A stretch of DNA of 18,335 nucleotides from an uncultured Lachnospiraceae bacterium (GTDB lineage Bacteria > Bacillota > Clostridia > Lachnospirales > Lachnospiraceae), in contig CADBNQ010000136.1 in the NCBI GenBank assembly GCA_902796045.1, forward strand, positions 1 to 18,335. The letters are read 5' to 3'. Below the pieces are notes generated by a model. It saw only the letters and a program-made list of their open reading frames with translations, was not told the DNA's origin and searched no databases. The position numbers were made by a program, and so were the translations under genes. Position 1 is the first letter of the stretch. Each line of letters starts with the position of its first letter. Of this stretch, positions 1 to 6,859 are shown piece after piece.

Positions 1-25
1 GAACCTGCTTTTTTAAAAATACTAC

Positions 26-447
26 CATACCAGAGCCGGACGATAAGCCGGGTTATGTCTCGAATGATCATCTGTCTGAGCCTGCCGTTGCCGGAAGGCT
101 TAAGCGGCCAACCTGAAAACGATCCGGGCCGGATCATGGTTTTCTATTCGGCCTTGCTTCGGATGAGGTTTACATGGCATCCCCTGTTACCAGGGGATCG
201 GCGGGCTCTTACCCCGCCTTTCCACCCTTGCCCGGGGACCGACGGGACAGCATCAGCTGTCCAGACGGTCCCCGGGCGGTTTATTTCTGTTGCACTATCT
301 CTGGAGTCGCCTCCGCCGGACGTTATCCGGCATCCTGCCCTGTGAAGCCCGGACTTTCCTCTCCCCGGTCCGGACCAAAAAGGCCTGGACCGCTAAGCAG
401 GCTCACAGACCTGCATGGAAGCGATCATTTATCCGACTCTGACATGT
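26..447 (-). ncRNA. rnpB: RNase P RNA, bacterial type A-like
   Basis: This is the catalytic RNA of RNase P, which removes 5' leaders from pre-tRNAs. Read on the minus strand, the conserved P4-region block GAGGAAAGTCCGGGC lies at 348-362, the ACAGAAATA region lies near 281-290, and the universal 3' block ACCCGGCTTAT lies at 43-53. The ends are set by a closing P1 helix: minus-strand bases 446-432 pair with 40-26 over 15 consecutive pairs, counting G-U wobbles, giving an RNA of about 420 nt. The 5' end agrees with the expected start from the promoter at 454-482. The gene is divergent from the response regulator at 603. Type A rather than the Bacillus type B is inferred from the overall organisation and was not tested with a covariance model. 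Short open frames across it on either strand are not genes. Confidence 0.96.
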
Positions 448-453
448 CTGACT

Positions 454-482
454 ATTCTAGCAGAAGCTTCCTGTTTAGTCAA
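454..482 (-). promoter_or_regulatory. Sigma-A promoter of rnpB
   Basis: On the minus strand, a -35 box TTGACT (482-477) and a -10 box TAGAAT (459-454) are separated by 17 bases. Transcription would start near 447, exactly where the P1 helix of the RNase P RNA begins. Each box differs from consensus at one position, as expected for a strong promoter of a stable RNA. Confidence 0.85.
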
Positions 483-486
483 TATA

Positions 487-539
487 TTGTTCAAATGTAA
501 CAAGTTCTTAAAGATTTATTCATGGTTCTATGTTATCAT
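487..539 (+). promoter_or_regulatory. Possible promoter/operator region of the two-component operon
   Basis: The 120 bases between the rnpB promoter and the response-regulator start hold no gene. A 17-base inverted repeat, TTGTT-7-AACAA, lies at 487-503, right beside the rnpB -35 box. An extended -10-like TGTTATCAT lies at 531-539 but has no good -35 box 16-18 bases upstream. A second -10-like GATAAT at 578-583 would leave too short a leader for the ribosome binding site. A promoter for the genes downstream must exist somewhere here; which element it is remains unproved, and a regulator-activated promoter would fit the missing -35. Confidence 0.25.
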
Positions 540-602
540 CTTATGGAAGAGGGAAAGGATTCCTGTGCAGTTTATGTGATAATAATTCAGAGGTGTGTGA
601 TT

Positions 603-1310
603 ATGGATAAGAATGCTACTATTCTGGTGGTTGATGACGATAAAGAAATTGCTGATCTCGTGGAGATATACCTGGTGAATGACGGATACAGGGTCTTGAA
701 GGCTTCGGACGGGGAACAGTGCCTGGCTATGCTGGCAGAACATCCCGAGGTTCGTATGCTGATCCTTGATATCATGATGCCCGGCATTGACGGACTCGAT
801 GTGACCAGAACGATCAGGCAGACGAGCAATATACCCATACTTCTGCTTTCAGCCAAGGCGGAGGATATGGATAAGATCGTGGGATTCGGAACAGGCGCAG
901 ATGACTATCTGACCAAGCCCTTCCATCCTCTGGAGCTTCTGGCCAGGGTCAAGTCCCAGATGAAGCGTTACACTGTGATTGAACCTGCCTCGGAAGAAGT
1001 TCAGAAAAAAGATGAGATCGAGGTGCAGAACCTGACTATCAATAAAACCGCACATGTAGTTAAGAAGAACGGACAGGAGATCGCCCTGACACCCATTGAG
1101 TTTGATATCCTCTACCTGCTGGCCTCCAACAAAGACAGGGTGTTCAGTACGGATGAGATTTTTGAGCGGGTGTGGAATGAGAAGGTCTATGAGGTAAATA
1201 ATACTGTCATGGTTCATATCAGAAGGCTCAGAGAGAAGATCGAGGATAATTCCAGGAGTCCCAAGATTCTGAAGACGGTATGGGGGGTAGGATATAAGGT
1301 TGAAGGTTAG
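603..1310 (+). CDS. Two-component response regulator, OmpR/PhoB (VanR-like) family
   Basis: A 235-residue DNA-binding response regulator. The receiver domain (about residues 5-118) has the acidic pocket at D11-D13, the phospho-acceptor D56 in LILDIMMPG, the switch Ser at S83 and the conserved Lys K105 in DDYLTKPF. The C-terminal winged-helix domain (about 135-233) shows the typical ALTPIEFDILYLL, NNTVMVHIRRLREKI and WGVGYK signatures. The start is set at the ATG at 603, preceded by AGAGGTG; an in-frame ATG at 522 would add 27 residues of unrelated sequence before the receiver fold. The last 11 bases overlap the sensor kinase gene, so the two are translationally linked and surely partners. The signal and regulon are unknown; linkage to the ABC cassette downstream suggests that cassette as a target. 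Confidence 0.95.
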   Translation: MDKNATILVVDDDKEIADLVEIYLVNDGYRVLKASDGEQCLAMLAEHPEVRMLILDIMMPGIDGLDVTRTIRQTSNIPILLLSAKAEDMDKIVGFGTGADDYLTKPFHPLELLARVKSQMKRYTVIEPASEEVQKKDEIEVQNLTINKTAHVVKKNGQEIALTPIEFDILYLLASNKDRVFSTDEIFERVWNEKVYEVNNTVMVHIRRLREKIEDNSRSPKILKTVWGVGYKVEG

Positions 1311-2445
1311 ACGATTTCGCAGCTTTCGTTTTAAGATGGTCAGGTATATGCTTTTAAGTATCCTGGCCACCTTTATTACTGAAGGAATTATTTTTTTAGG
1401 AATATTTTTGTATGAGACAGAGAATATCGCAGGAGAATACCGTAAGGTATGGGGAGCATCCGGGCAGAGCAGCATGCCGCTGCGGATGTTTTCTTTTTCC
1501 CAGTCCACGGTCCTGGATTTCTTTGTCATCCTTTTGTTCACCATTCTTTTGTTCACCATGTATTTTGTCCTGATCTCCCACAATTTTGTCATCTATGTCA
1601 GGGAGATTATCACAGGGATTGACCGCATGAAAGGGGGAAACCTGCTGGAGGAGATCCCTGTCAAGGGAGACGATGAGTTTGCCGAGATCTCGGTGGCGAT
1701 CAATGAGATGAGAAAAGAACTCCACGACACCATGGAGAGCCAGAGGATAGCCGAAAAGACCAAGGATGAGCTGATTACAAATGTGGCTCATGACCTGAGA
1801 ACACCTCTGACGTCCATACTGGGTTACCTTGATCTCCTGACCGAGGGAGATTTTCTTACGGAAGATCAGCGTCAGAAGTATCTTGGCATCGTTTCTGCCA
1901 AGGCCAGACAGCTGGAGACCCTGATTCGCGATCTTTTTGATTACACACGGTATGATAAGGATAAAGTAAAGATTAAAAAAGAGATACTGGATCTCAATCT
2001 CTTTATGCCCCAGATCATCGATGAGTTTTACCCCAGTCTTATGGAGAACCAGCTGGAGTGCATCACAGATTTTTATGAGGGTGCCCTGAATATAGAAGGA
2101 AACGGAGAACTTCTGGCCAGAGCAATTGGGAACCTGATGTCCAATGCCATCAAGTATGGCGCGGAGGGAAAGGTTATAGAAGTCAAGACCGGTCGTATGG
2201 ACAAGATGGCCTATGTGGCTGTGATCAACTACGGCAGAGTGATCCCTCCGGAAAACCTGGAGAAGATCTTCGAGAAGTTTTACCGGGTTGAATCCTCCCG
2301 CTCATTAAAGACAGGAGGAACAGGGCTGGGACTGGCCATTGCCAAGAACATCGTGAACCTTCACGACGGACACATATGGGCCTCCAGTGATGAATCCGGC
2401 ACCAGGTTTCAGATTGAGCTGCCGGAGGTCAGACCCCGTAAATAA
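1300..2445 (+). CDS. Membrane sensor histidine kinase (VanS-like)
   Basis: A 381-residue sensor kinase, partner of the regulator upstream. There are two membrane segments at about residues 15-38 and 70-93, with only some 30 residues outside, so the sensor loop is very short. A HAMP-like linker follows (about 94-145), then the dimerisation/phospho-acceptor helix with H164 in NVAHDLRTPLTS, and the ATPase domain with the N box NLMSNAIKYG (278-287), the G1-region VINYGRVIPP, the F box EKIFEKFYR (321-329) and the G2 box GGTGLGLAIAKN (339-350). The usual Asp of the G1 box appears as Asn-Tyr-Gly, a variant I believe also occurs in VanS-like kinases. The start is a TTG at 1300 inside the regulator's 3' end; an ATG at 1336 is the alternative but would trim the basic N-terminus. 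Kinases with a short sensor loop are often found beside ABC transporters in Firmicutes. Confidence 0.94.
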   Translation: MKVRRFRSFRFKMVRYMLLSILATFITEGIIFLGIFLYETENIAGEYRKVWGASGQSSMPLRMFSFSQSTVLDFFVILLFTILLFTMYFVLISHNFVIYVREIITGIDRMKGGNLLEEIPVKGDDEFAEISVAINEMRKELHDTMESQRIAEKTKDELITNVAHDLRTPLTSILGYLDLLTEGDFLTEDQRQKYLGIVSAKARQLETLIRDLFDYTRYDKDKVKIKKEILDLNLFMPQIIDEFYPSLMENQLECITDFYEGALNIEGNGELLARAIGNLMSNAIKYGAEGKVIEVKTGRMDKMAYVAVINYGRVIPPENLEKIFEKFYRVESSRSLKTGGTGLGLAIAKNIVNLHDGHIWASSDESGTRFQIELPEVRPRK

Positions 2446-2472
2446 AGGCGCGAAAGCCGTGTAGAGCTCGCT

Positions 2473-2494
2473 CGGAATCGACAGGATGATTCCG
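2473..2494 (+). other. Short stem-loop ahead of the 814-residue protein gene
   Basis: A perfect 7-bp inverted repeat (CGGAATC / GATTCCG) with an 8-base loop ends 7 bases before the GAGGAG ribosome binding site at 2502-2507. It is not followed by a T-run, so it is not a terminator. It could tune translation or RNA stability between the kinase gene and the transporter genes. Confidence 0.4.
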
Positions 2495-2513
2495 GATGCA
2501 TGAGGAGATCAGG

Positions 2514-4958
2514 ATGCTGAATGACTTGTTTCGTACATATAAGAAAATAATCATAGCGGTCGTTCTTCTTCTTTCTGCCATCCTTTTCTGGTTTTTCGGC
2601 TGTCACCGCATAAGAAGCGGCAAAAGAGAGGTGACCAGATGGAAACAGGCAGAAGAGGGAATACAAAGCTATGATTTTCACACAGAACATATCTTTGGGA
2701 CGATCACCTTCGGGACAGGCGGCCGTCTTTCTGCTGACAGATCCCAGCCTGTTGTTATGAACATTTCCAGTATGGATGATTCTTTTACCGGGACTGTCAA
2801 GATCACTCTTCCCGGGGAGGAAGGCAAGGGCATCGCCTATCAGTCAGCTGTAAAATGTATCAAAGGATACCCTTCAAGAGTCACCCTGAGCATTCCCCGT
2901 CTTGGCAATGTCTCTTTTTTCAGTGTCGAGATCCTCGACCAGTATGGTACAGAGGAGCTGGCAGAGATGATCATAGGGGCTTCTGACATAGGGGTGAGCG
3001 CTGACGCTGGAAGCCTGTCAGAGAAGAAGACGGTTTATATCGGCTATTTATCTGATGAACCGGAGAAGCTGGAATGGCTCAATGAACTGGAGTTCGTAAA
3101 GGGACAGACCAATATCGTGATCAGCCTGTATAAGATCAGAGAAAAGGATCTTTGGAGCGGCACACAGGGTCTGCAGTCTCTGTCAGGCATTCTGATCGAC
3201 GATTATAATACATCACGTCTGTCTTCCAGACAGGTGAACTGTCTCAGGGAATGGGTTGAAAAAGAGGGAGGAAGTCTGCTGATCGGTACAGGGGCACATG
3301 CAAAAGGTGTTCTGGCCGGCCTGAAGAACCTGACCGGCATGACGCCGGGAGAGAGTCAGGAGGAATCCCTGCAGTTTAATTATGAAGACGAATCATCAGG
3401 TTATGTGACTGTGGAGACAAACAGCCTGAAGATGTCTGAAGGCAGACCCTTCCGGTCTGAAAATATCTCCTATCCTGCATCCTGCTACCGGACTTTGACC
3501 GGAAAAGGCCGTCTGCTGACACTGACCTGGAGCCTCACAGATGATGCTCTCCTGCAGTGGACAGGCAGAGAGAATATGAGCAGGGAGCTGTTCGAATGCT
3601 TTATCCCCGAGGATCTCAGGGATTATTATTCCGATGAGGACAGCAGCTGGGATCTGAGACGAGCCCTTTATTCTTTCCTGAAGTCACAAAGTCCCAATAT
3701 CTTTAATTATGCAATGTTTTTTATTGCTTATCTTTCTGCTCTGGGTTTCTTCTCCTACTATATGCTTCGAAAAATGAAGAAGAGGGAGTATGTCTGGGTG
3801 ATTGTCCCGCTCATCTCTCTTCTGTTCAGTATCGGCCTCTATATCAGGATGAGGGGGTTAGGGGATAATGCCATGAGTTCCTATTCCGCGCTGGAGATCA
3901 TTGACAGCAAGGACGTTCAGCAGAATATTTATTTTCTGTACCAGAACAATGAGGGTGACGGCAGCAGCATTGACCTCGTGCCCGAGATCACCCATGTGGA
4001 GCCGATGGATTATTCTTACAGGACTGGGGACGAAGATGTGGCTTCTCTGCGGCGCCTGAAGCAGGATTATACCATCAATAATACTAAAAAAGGCTACGAT
4101 ATTGTTTTTGAAAAGACTGTTCCCGGAACCGCCCAGCTCATGCAGATGGTAAAAGAAGACGGACAGGAGGCTGGGCCACCATGCTTTAAGGCCGACCTGC
4201 AGGGGAATATGAGCACCTTTTCCGGAACAGTGACCAACTGCTCGGACTGGCACTTTTCCAGGGTCATCCTGACCAGAGGCTGCCAGTACAAGGTACTGTA
4301 TGATCTGAAGCCGGGCGAGCAGGTGTCTGTAGATGCCAAAGATATCAGGTGCTGGTCGGGCTTTGAACAGGAGAATACAGCCTATGGACAGGATGAAGGA
4401 CAGGGAAGTCTCTCAAGTCTTGTGAACTATGTCCTTTCCGGCTGCACCAGTGATCATGAAGATTTTAACACGGTCCTTATTGCAGGTATTACCAGTGATA
4501 AGAACATCAAAGTGCTGACGGACCAGGATAAACTGCAGAATCAGGAGACGATCTTTTTCGACAGGTTCTCTCTGCCGGCTGACCAGGATCTTTACTATAT
4601 TTCAGATATCAACAGAGAGTGCCTGACCGGGGACAGCACGGAGAGCTCGCTGGCCAGAGATACTCTTGAAGAGAAAAAGACCAAGGCGGTCTATCAGTTT
4701 GCCATGGATAAGACGGTCTGGCTGGCTGCCAGGAACCGGGATACGTTTAGCGGATCCATCTATGCCTATAATTACAGGACCGGTAAAGACGATATCATAT
4801 TCAGTCATCAGGAAGACACCATGAATGCCCGGGATCTGGAGCCTTATATCTCCGAGACCCACAGGATGACCCTGACCTATAAGCTTAAGGATGACAGCGA
4901 TTTCGGACCGGCCCCTCTGCTGACATTTGTGTTGAAGGAAGAAAGTGGTTCACAATGA
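2514..4958 (+). CDS. Large membrane-anchored extracytoplasmic protein of an ABC cassette, function unknown
   Basis: An 814-residue protein I cannot assign to a named family. Membrane segments are seen at about residues 11-29, 397-417 and 427-445. The loop between the last two is rich in Lys/Arg and so cytoplasmic, leaving two large parts outside: about 40-395 and 450-814. The first holds an alpha/beta stretch (about 185-270; ILIDDYN, LREWVEKEGGSLLIGTGAH) that resembles the Rossmann-like, amidotransferase-type domains of GldG/DUF4350-like auxiliary ABC proteins, without an obvious catalytic Cys-His-Glu set. The start is placed at the ATG at 2514 because GAGGAG lies 6 bases upstream; the in-frame ATG at 2496 has a poorer site and sits one base past a stem-loop. 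It overlaps the ATPase gene by 4 bases (ATGA). It probably forms a complex with the ATPase and permease, as an extracytoplasmic sensor, substrate-handling subunit or assembly partner. Confidence 0.85.
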   Translation: MLNDLFRTYKKIIIAVVLLLSAILFWFFGCHRIRSGKREVTRWKQAEEGIQSYDFHTEHIFGTITFGTGGRLSADRSQPVVMNISSMDDSFTGTVKITLPGEEGKGIAYQSAVKCIKGYPSRVTLSIPRLGNVSFFSVEILDQYGTEELAEMIIGASDIGVSADAGSLSEKKTVYIGYLSDEPEKLEWLNELEFVKGQTNIVISLYKIREKDLWSGTQGLQSLSGILIDDYNTSRLSSRQVNCLREWVEKEGGSLLIGTGAHAKGVLAGLKNLTGMTPGESQEESLQFNYEDESSGYVTVETNSLKMSEGRPFRSENISYPASCYRTLTGKGRLLTLTWSLTDDALLQWTGRENMSRELFECFIPEDLRDYYSDEDSSWDLRRALYSFLKSQSPNIFNYAMFFIAYLSALGFFSYYMLRKMKKREYVWVIVPLISLLFSIGLYIRMRGLGDNAMSSYSALEIIDSKDVQQNIYFLYQNNEGDGSSIDLVPEITHVEPMDYSYRTGDEDVASLRRLKQDYTINNTKKGYDIVFEKTVPGTAQLMQMVKEDGQEAGPPCFKADLQGNMSTFSGTVTNCSDWHFSRVILTRGCQYKVLYDLKPGEQVSVDAKDIRCWSGFEQENTAYGQDEGQGSLSSLVNYVLSGCTSDHEDFNTVLIAGITSDKNIKVLTDQDKLQNQETIFFDRFSLPADQDLYYISDINRECLTGDSTESSLARDTLEEKKTKAVYQFAMDKTVWLAARNRDTFSGSIYAYNYRTGKDDIIFSHQEDTMNARDLEPYISETHRMTLTYKLKDDSDFGPAPLLTFVLKEESGSQ

Positions 4959-5875
4959 TCGAGTTTCGGAATATTACTGTAAAAGAGAATGACAAGCTGA
5001 TACTGGACGATTTTTCTCTGGTGGTTCCTGACAGAGTGATCATGGGACTTGTCGGCGGTGATGACATTGCCAAATCATGCGTGCTGTCGGTAGCAGGAGG
5101 CCTCAGACAGCCTGATCTGGGCCAGTTTCTTCTGGATGATGAACCGGTCTGGGAGGAAGGACAGGACACGGAGAACTATGGCCTGATCGGCTATATGCCG
5201 GGACATTATGGCTTTTATGACCTGCTCAGCCTGAGTGAATATCTGGAATTTTTCCTGTCTTTATACAGGGTCAACTCCAGATACTGGGACAAAAGAATGG
5301 AAGCCGTCCTGACACTTATAGACATGAAGGAATACGAAGATGCCTACATCAATGAGATCCCGGCGGACAGATATCCCTTCCTCTGCCTGGGAAAGACCCT
5401 TCTCCACGATCCGGAGTGGCTTTTTCTTGATGACCCTTTTCTGGGTCTGAACGGCTCCGGGAGAAACAAAATGATCAGGATTCTTCTGTCTCTGCAGGAA
5501 CAGGGCAAATCGATCGTCATTCATTCCCAGCTGTTTCCGGAGCTTCTGGATTTCTATACAGATGTGGCTGTGATAGAAGGAGGAAAGGCGATTGCCAGCG
5601 GGTTGATCCAGGATGTCTATGAGATCGCCATGAAGGAGAGTCCTGTAAGAATGCATGTGATCGCCGGGATGGATGAAGCCCTGGCTGTGCTGAAACAGAA
5701 CCGCCTGGTAGAGCGGGTGACGGTCAATGAGATGGACGTTATTTTCCGCTTTAACGGAGGAGCAAAAGAGGAAGCAGAGCTTCTGTCTGATCTGACGGGA
5801 AACGGAGCTCTGGTTCAGAACTATATGAGAAAACACGTAAACATTGAGCAGATTTTCCGGGGAGGCATCGGATGA
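4955..5875 (+). CDS. ABC transporter ATP-binding protein with degenerate motifs
   Basis: A 306-residue protein with the length, order and fold signature of an ABC-2-type exporter ATPase (about residues 1-220), plus a C-terminal extension usual in this class. The motifs are eroded. Walker A reads GGDDIAKS (34-41), keeping Lys40 and Ser41 but with two glycines replaced. The Q-loop Gln is Gly83. The LSGGQ signature region reads IPADR (135-139). Walker B is intact (WLFLDD) but the catalytic Glu is Asp160. The switch His position is Gln192 in the alignment VIHSQLFPE, although a His stands two residues earlier. ATP binding may persist; hydrolysis is likely weak or altered. There is no frameshift or stop, and the gene overlaps both neighbours by 4 bases, so it appears to be maintained by selection rather than decaying. 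Confidence 0.9.
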   Translation: MIEFRNITVKENDKLILDDFSLVVPDRVIMGLVGGDDIAKSCVLSVAGGLRQPDLGQFLLDDEPVWEEGQDTENYGLIGYMPGHYGFYDLLSLSEYLEFFLSLYRVNSRYWDKRMEAVLTLIDMKEYEDAYINEIPADRYPFLCLGKTLLHDPEWLFLDDPFLGLNGSGRNKMIRILLSLQEQGKSIVIHSQLFPELLDFYTDVAVIEGGKAIASGLIQDVYEIAMKESPVRMHVIAGMDEALAVLKQNRLVERVTVNEMDVIFRFNGGAKEEAELLSDLTGNGALVQNYMRKHVNIEQIFRGGIG

Positions 5876-6759
5876 GGAATCCTTTTTTAAAAATCCATAT
5901 GTTGATAGAGGGCCGGAACCTGAGACTGCCCCTGACGATCCTGTTCTACAATGCGATTCTGGCATTTGTGATGCTGATATTCCTGTTTTTTAATTCAGAG
6001 AGCTTCCAGGAGGGACTGTATTTTGATACAGCCTCCTATCTGCATCAGTTTCTGATCTTAAGCTCTATCCAGATCGGAACGGTTTTTCTCCTGATGCCTT
6101 TTTATGTTTCTGGGCTCTATGTCAATGACAGGGAAAAACATATGCTGGAGCAGTTTGCCATGGTACCGGGCGTAAACCGTCAGTTTGTGGAGGCAAAGAT
6201 CATTCTCGTTCTCATGATGAACGGGCTGCTGTTTATCTCCGGCGTGCCGGTGACCGCCCTGGCCTGCATTTATACCGGCCTGGGCTGGCAGAAGATCATC
6301 CGTCTTGCCATGATGGTGTTTTTGTTTGCCTTCTGGAGCGGATCGGTCTCGATCTTTTTTTACAGTATCAGCAGCCGGCTGGTCTGGTCTTTTGCGGGAA
6401 CCCTCACAGCCGAGTTTGCATTTACGGTCGGAACCCTCTTTCTGATCGAACTTTGCAGAAACGGCGGCATTGCCATGACCAGGGGAACTGGTATGCCTGA
6501 GGAGCTGTCAGCCTTCTGCCTGTTTCTCCTGATGTTAAACCCTATATCCTCTTATTTCGGCTACTACGGCAACATCACCGGGGATAACGGACTGATTTCT
6601 TATTACTGCAGCCATTTCGGAATTGATGCCAGCGGGCGCTGGTTCAACCTGCTCTTCTTCAAATTCGCGGGACTGACCTGTTTCCTTACCGGTCTGCTCT
6701 TTCTCAGCCTGGCAGTGCGATATATGAATATGAAAAAAACTTCGGCCGGACATGACTGA
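5872..6759 (+). CDS. ABC-2-like transporter permease
   Basis: A 295-residue hydrophobic protein with about six membrane segments (roughly residues 18-40, 60-82, 103-126, 140-162, 168-192 and 266-286, with a further hydrophobic stretch near 210-226). Between the second and third segments lies the amphipathic stretch VNDREKHMLEQFAMVPGVNRQFVEAK. It matches the pattern seen in ABC-2 exporter permeases, where a conserved cytoplasmic segment (here EQFAMVPGVNRQFVEAKI) contacts the ATPase. It starts at an ATG overlapping the ATPase stop and is preceded by GGGAGG. It is the last gene of the unit; no second permease is present, so a homodimer or pairing with the three-segment 814-residue protein is implied. 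The substrate is unknown. No clear terminator follows. Confidence 0.88.
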   Translation: MRNPFLKIHMLIEGRNLRLPLTILFYNAILAFVMLIFLFFNSESFQEGLYFDTASYLHQFLILSSIQIGTVFLLMPFYVSGLYVNDREKHMLEQFAMVPGVNRQFVEAKIILVLMMNGLLFISGVPVTALACIYTGLGWQKIIRLAMMVFLFAFWSGSVSIFFYSISSRLVWSFAGTLTAEFAFTVGTLFLIELCRNGGIAMTRGTGMPEELSAFCLFLLMLNPISSYFGYYGNITGDNGLISYYCSHFGIDASGRWFNLLFFKFAGLTCFLTGLLFLSLAVRYMNMKKTSAGHD

Positions 6760-6775
6760 AAATCTTAAAATCCAC

Positions 6776-6804
6776 TTGAGATACTTGCCTTATTGTGATA
6801 TATA
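6776..6804 (+). promoter_or_regulatory. Probable thrC promoter
   Basis: TTGAGA (6776-6781) and TATATA (6799-6804) are separated by 17 bases within the AT-rich gap between the permease gene and thrC. The leader would be about 48 nt, too short for a T-box or an attenuator with leader peptide; I see no such element. Confidence 0.55.
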
Positions 6805-6859
6805 TATTTAACATCTGAAGAAACCGGATAAGCAAGAACCATGAAGCAGGAGGATAGGA

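Noticed and set aside
1..25. T-run after the 3' end of rnpB on the minus strand as an intrinsic terminator
   Set aside because: There is a short TATTTTT, but no local hairpin directly before it; the preceding bases belong to the long-range P1 helix, and the window ends too soon to judge.
55..500. Two overlapping open frames (96 and 108 residues) on the + strand
   Set aside because: They lie over the RNase P RNA gene and its promoter; their translations are low-complexity Pro/Ser/Arg-rich and have no ribosome binding site.
522..602. Upstream in-frame ATG that would extend the response regulator by 27 residues
   Set aside because: The extra residues do not belong to the receiver fold and have no ribosome binding site; the ATG at 603 has one and matches the family start.
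6760..6859. T-box, riboswitch or leader-peptide attenuator before thrC
   Set aside because: The leader is under 60 nt after the likely promoter, with no antiterminator/terminator pair and no Thr- or Ile-rich short reading frame.
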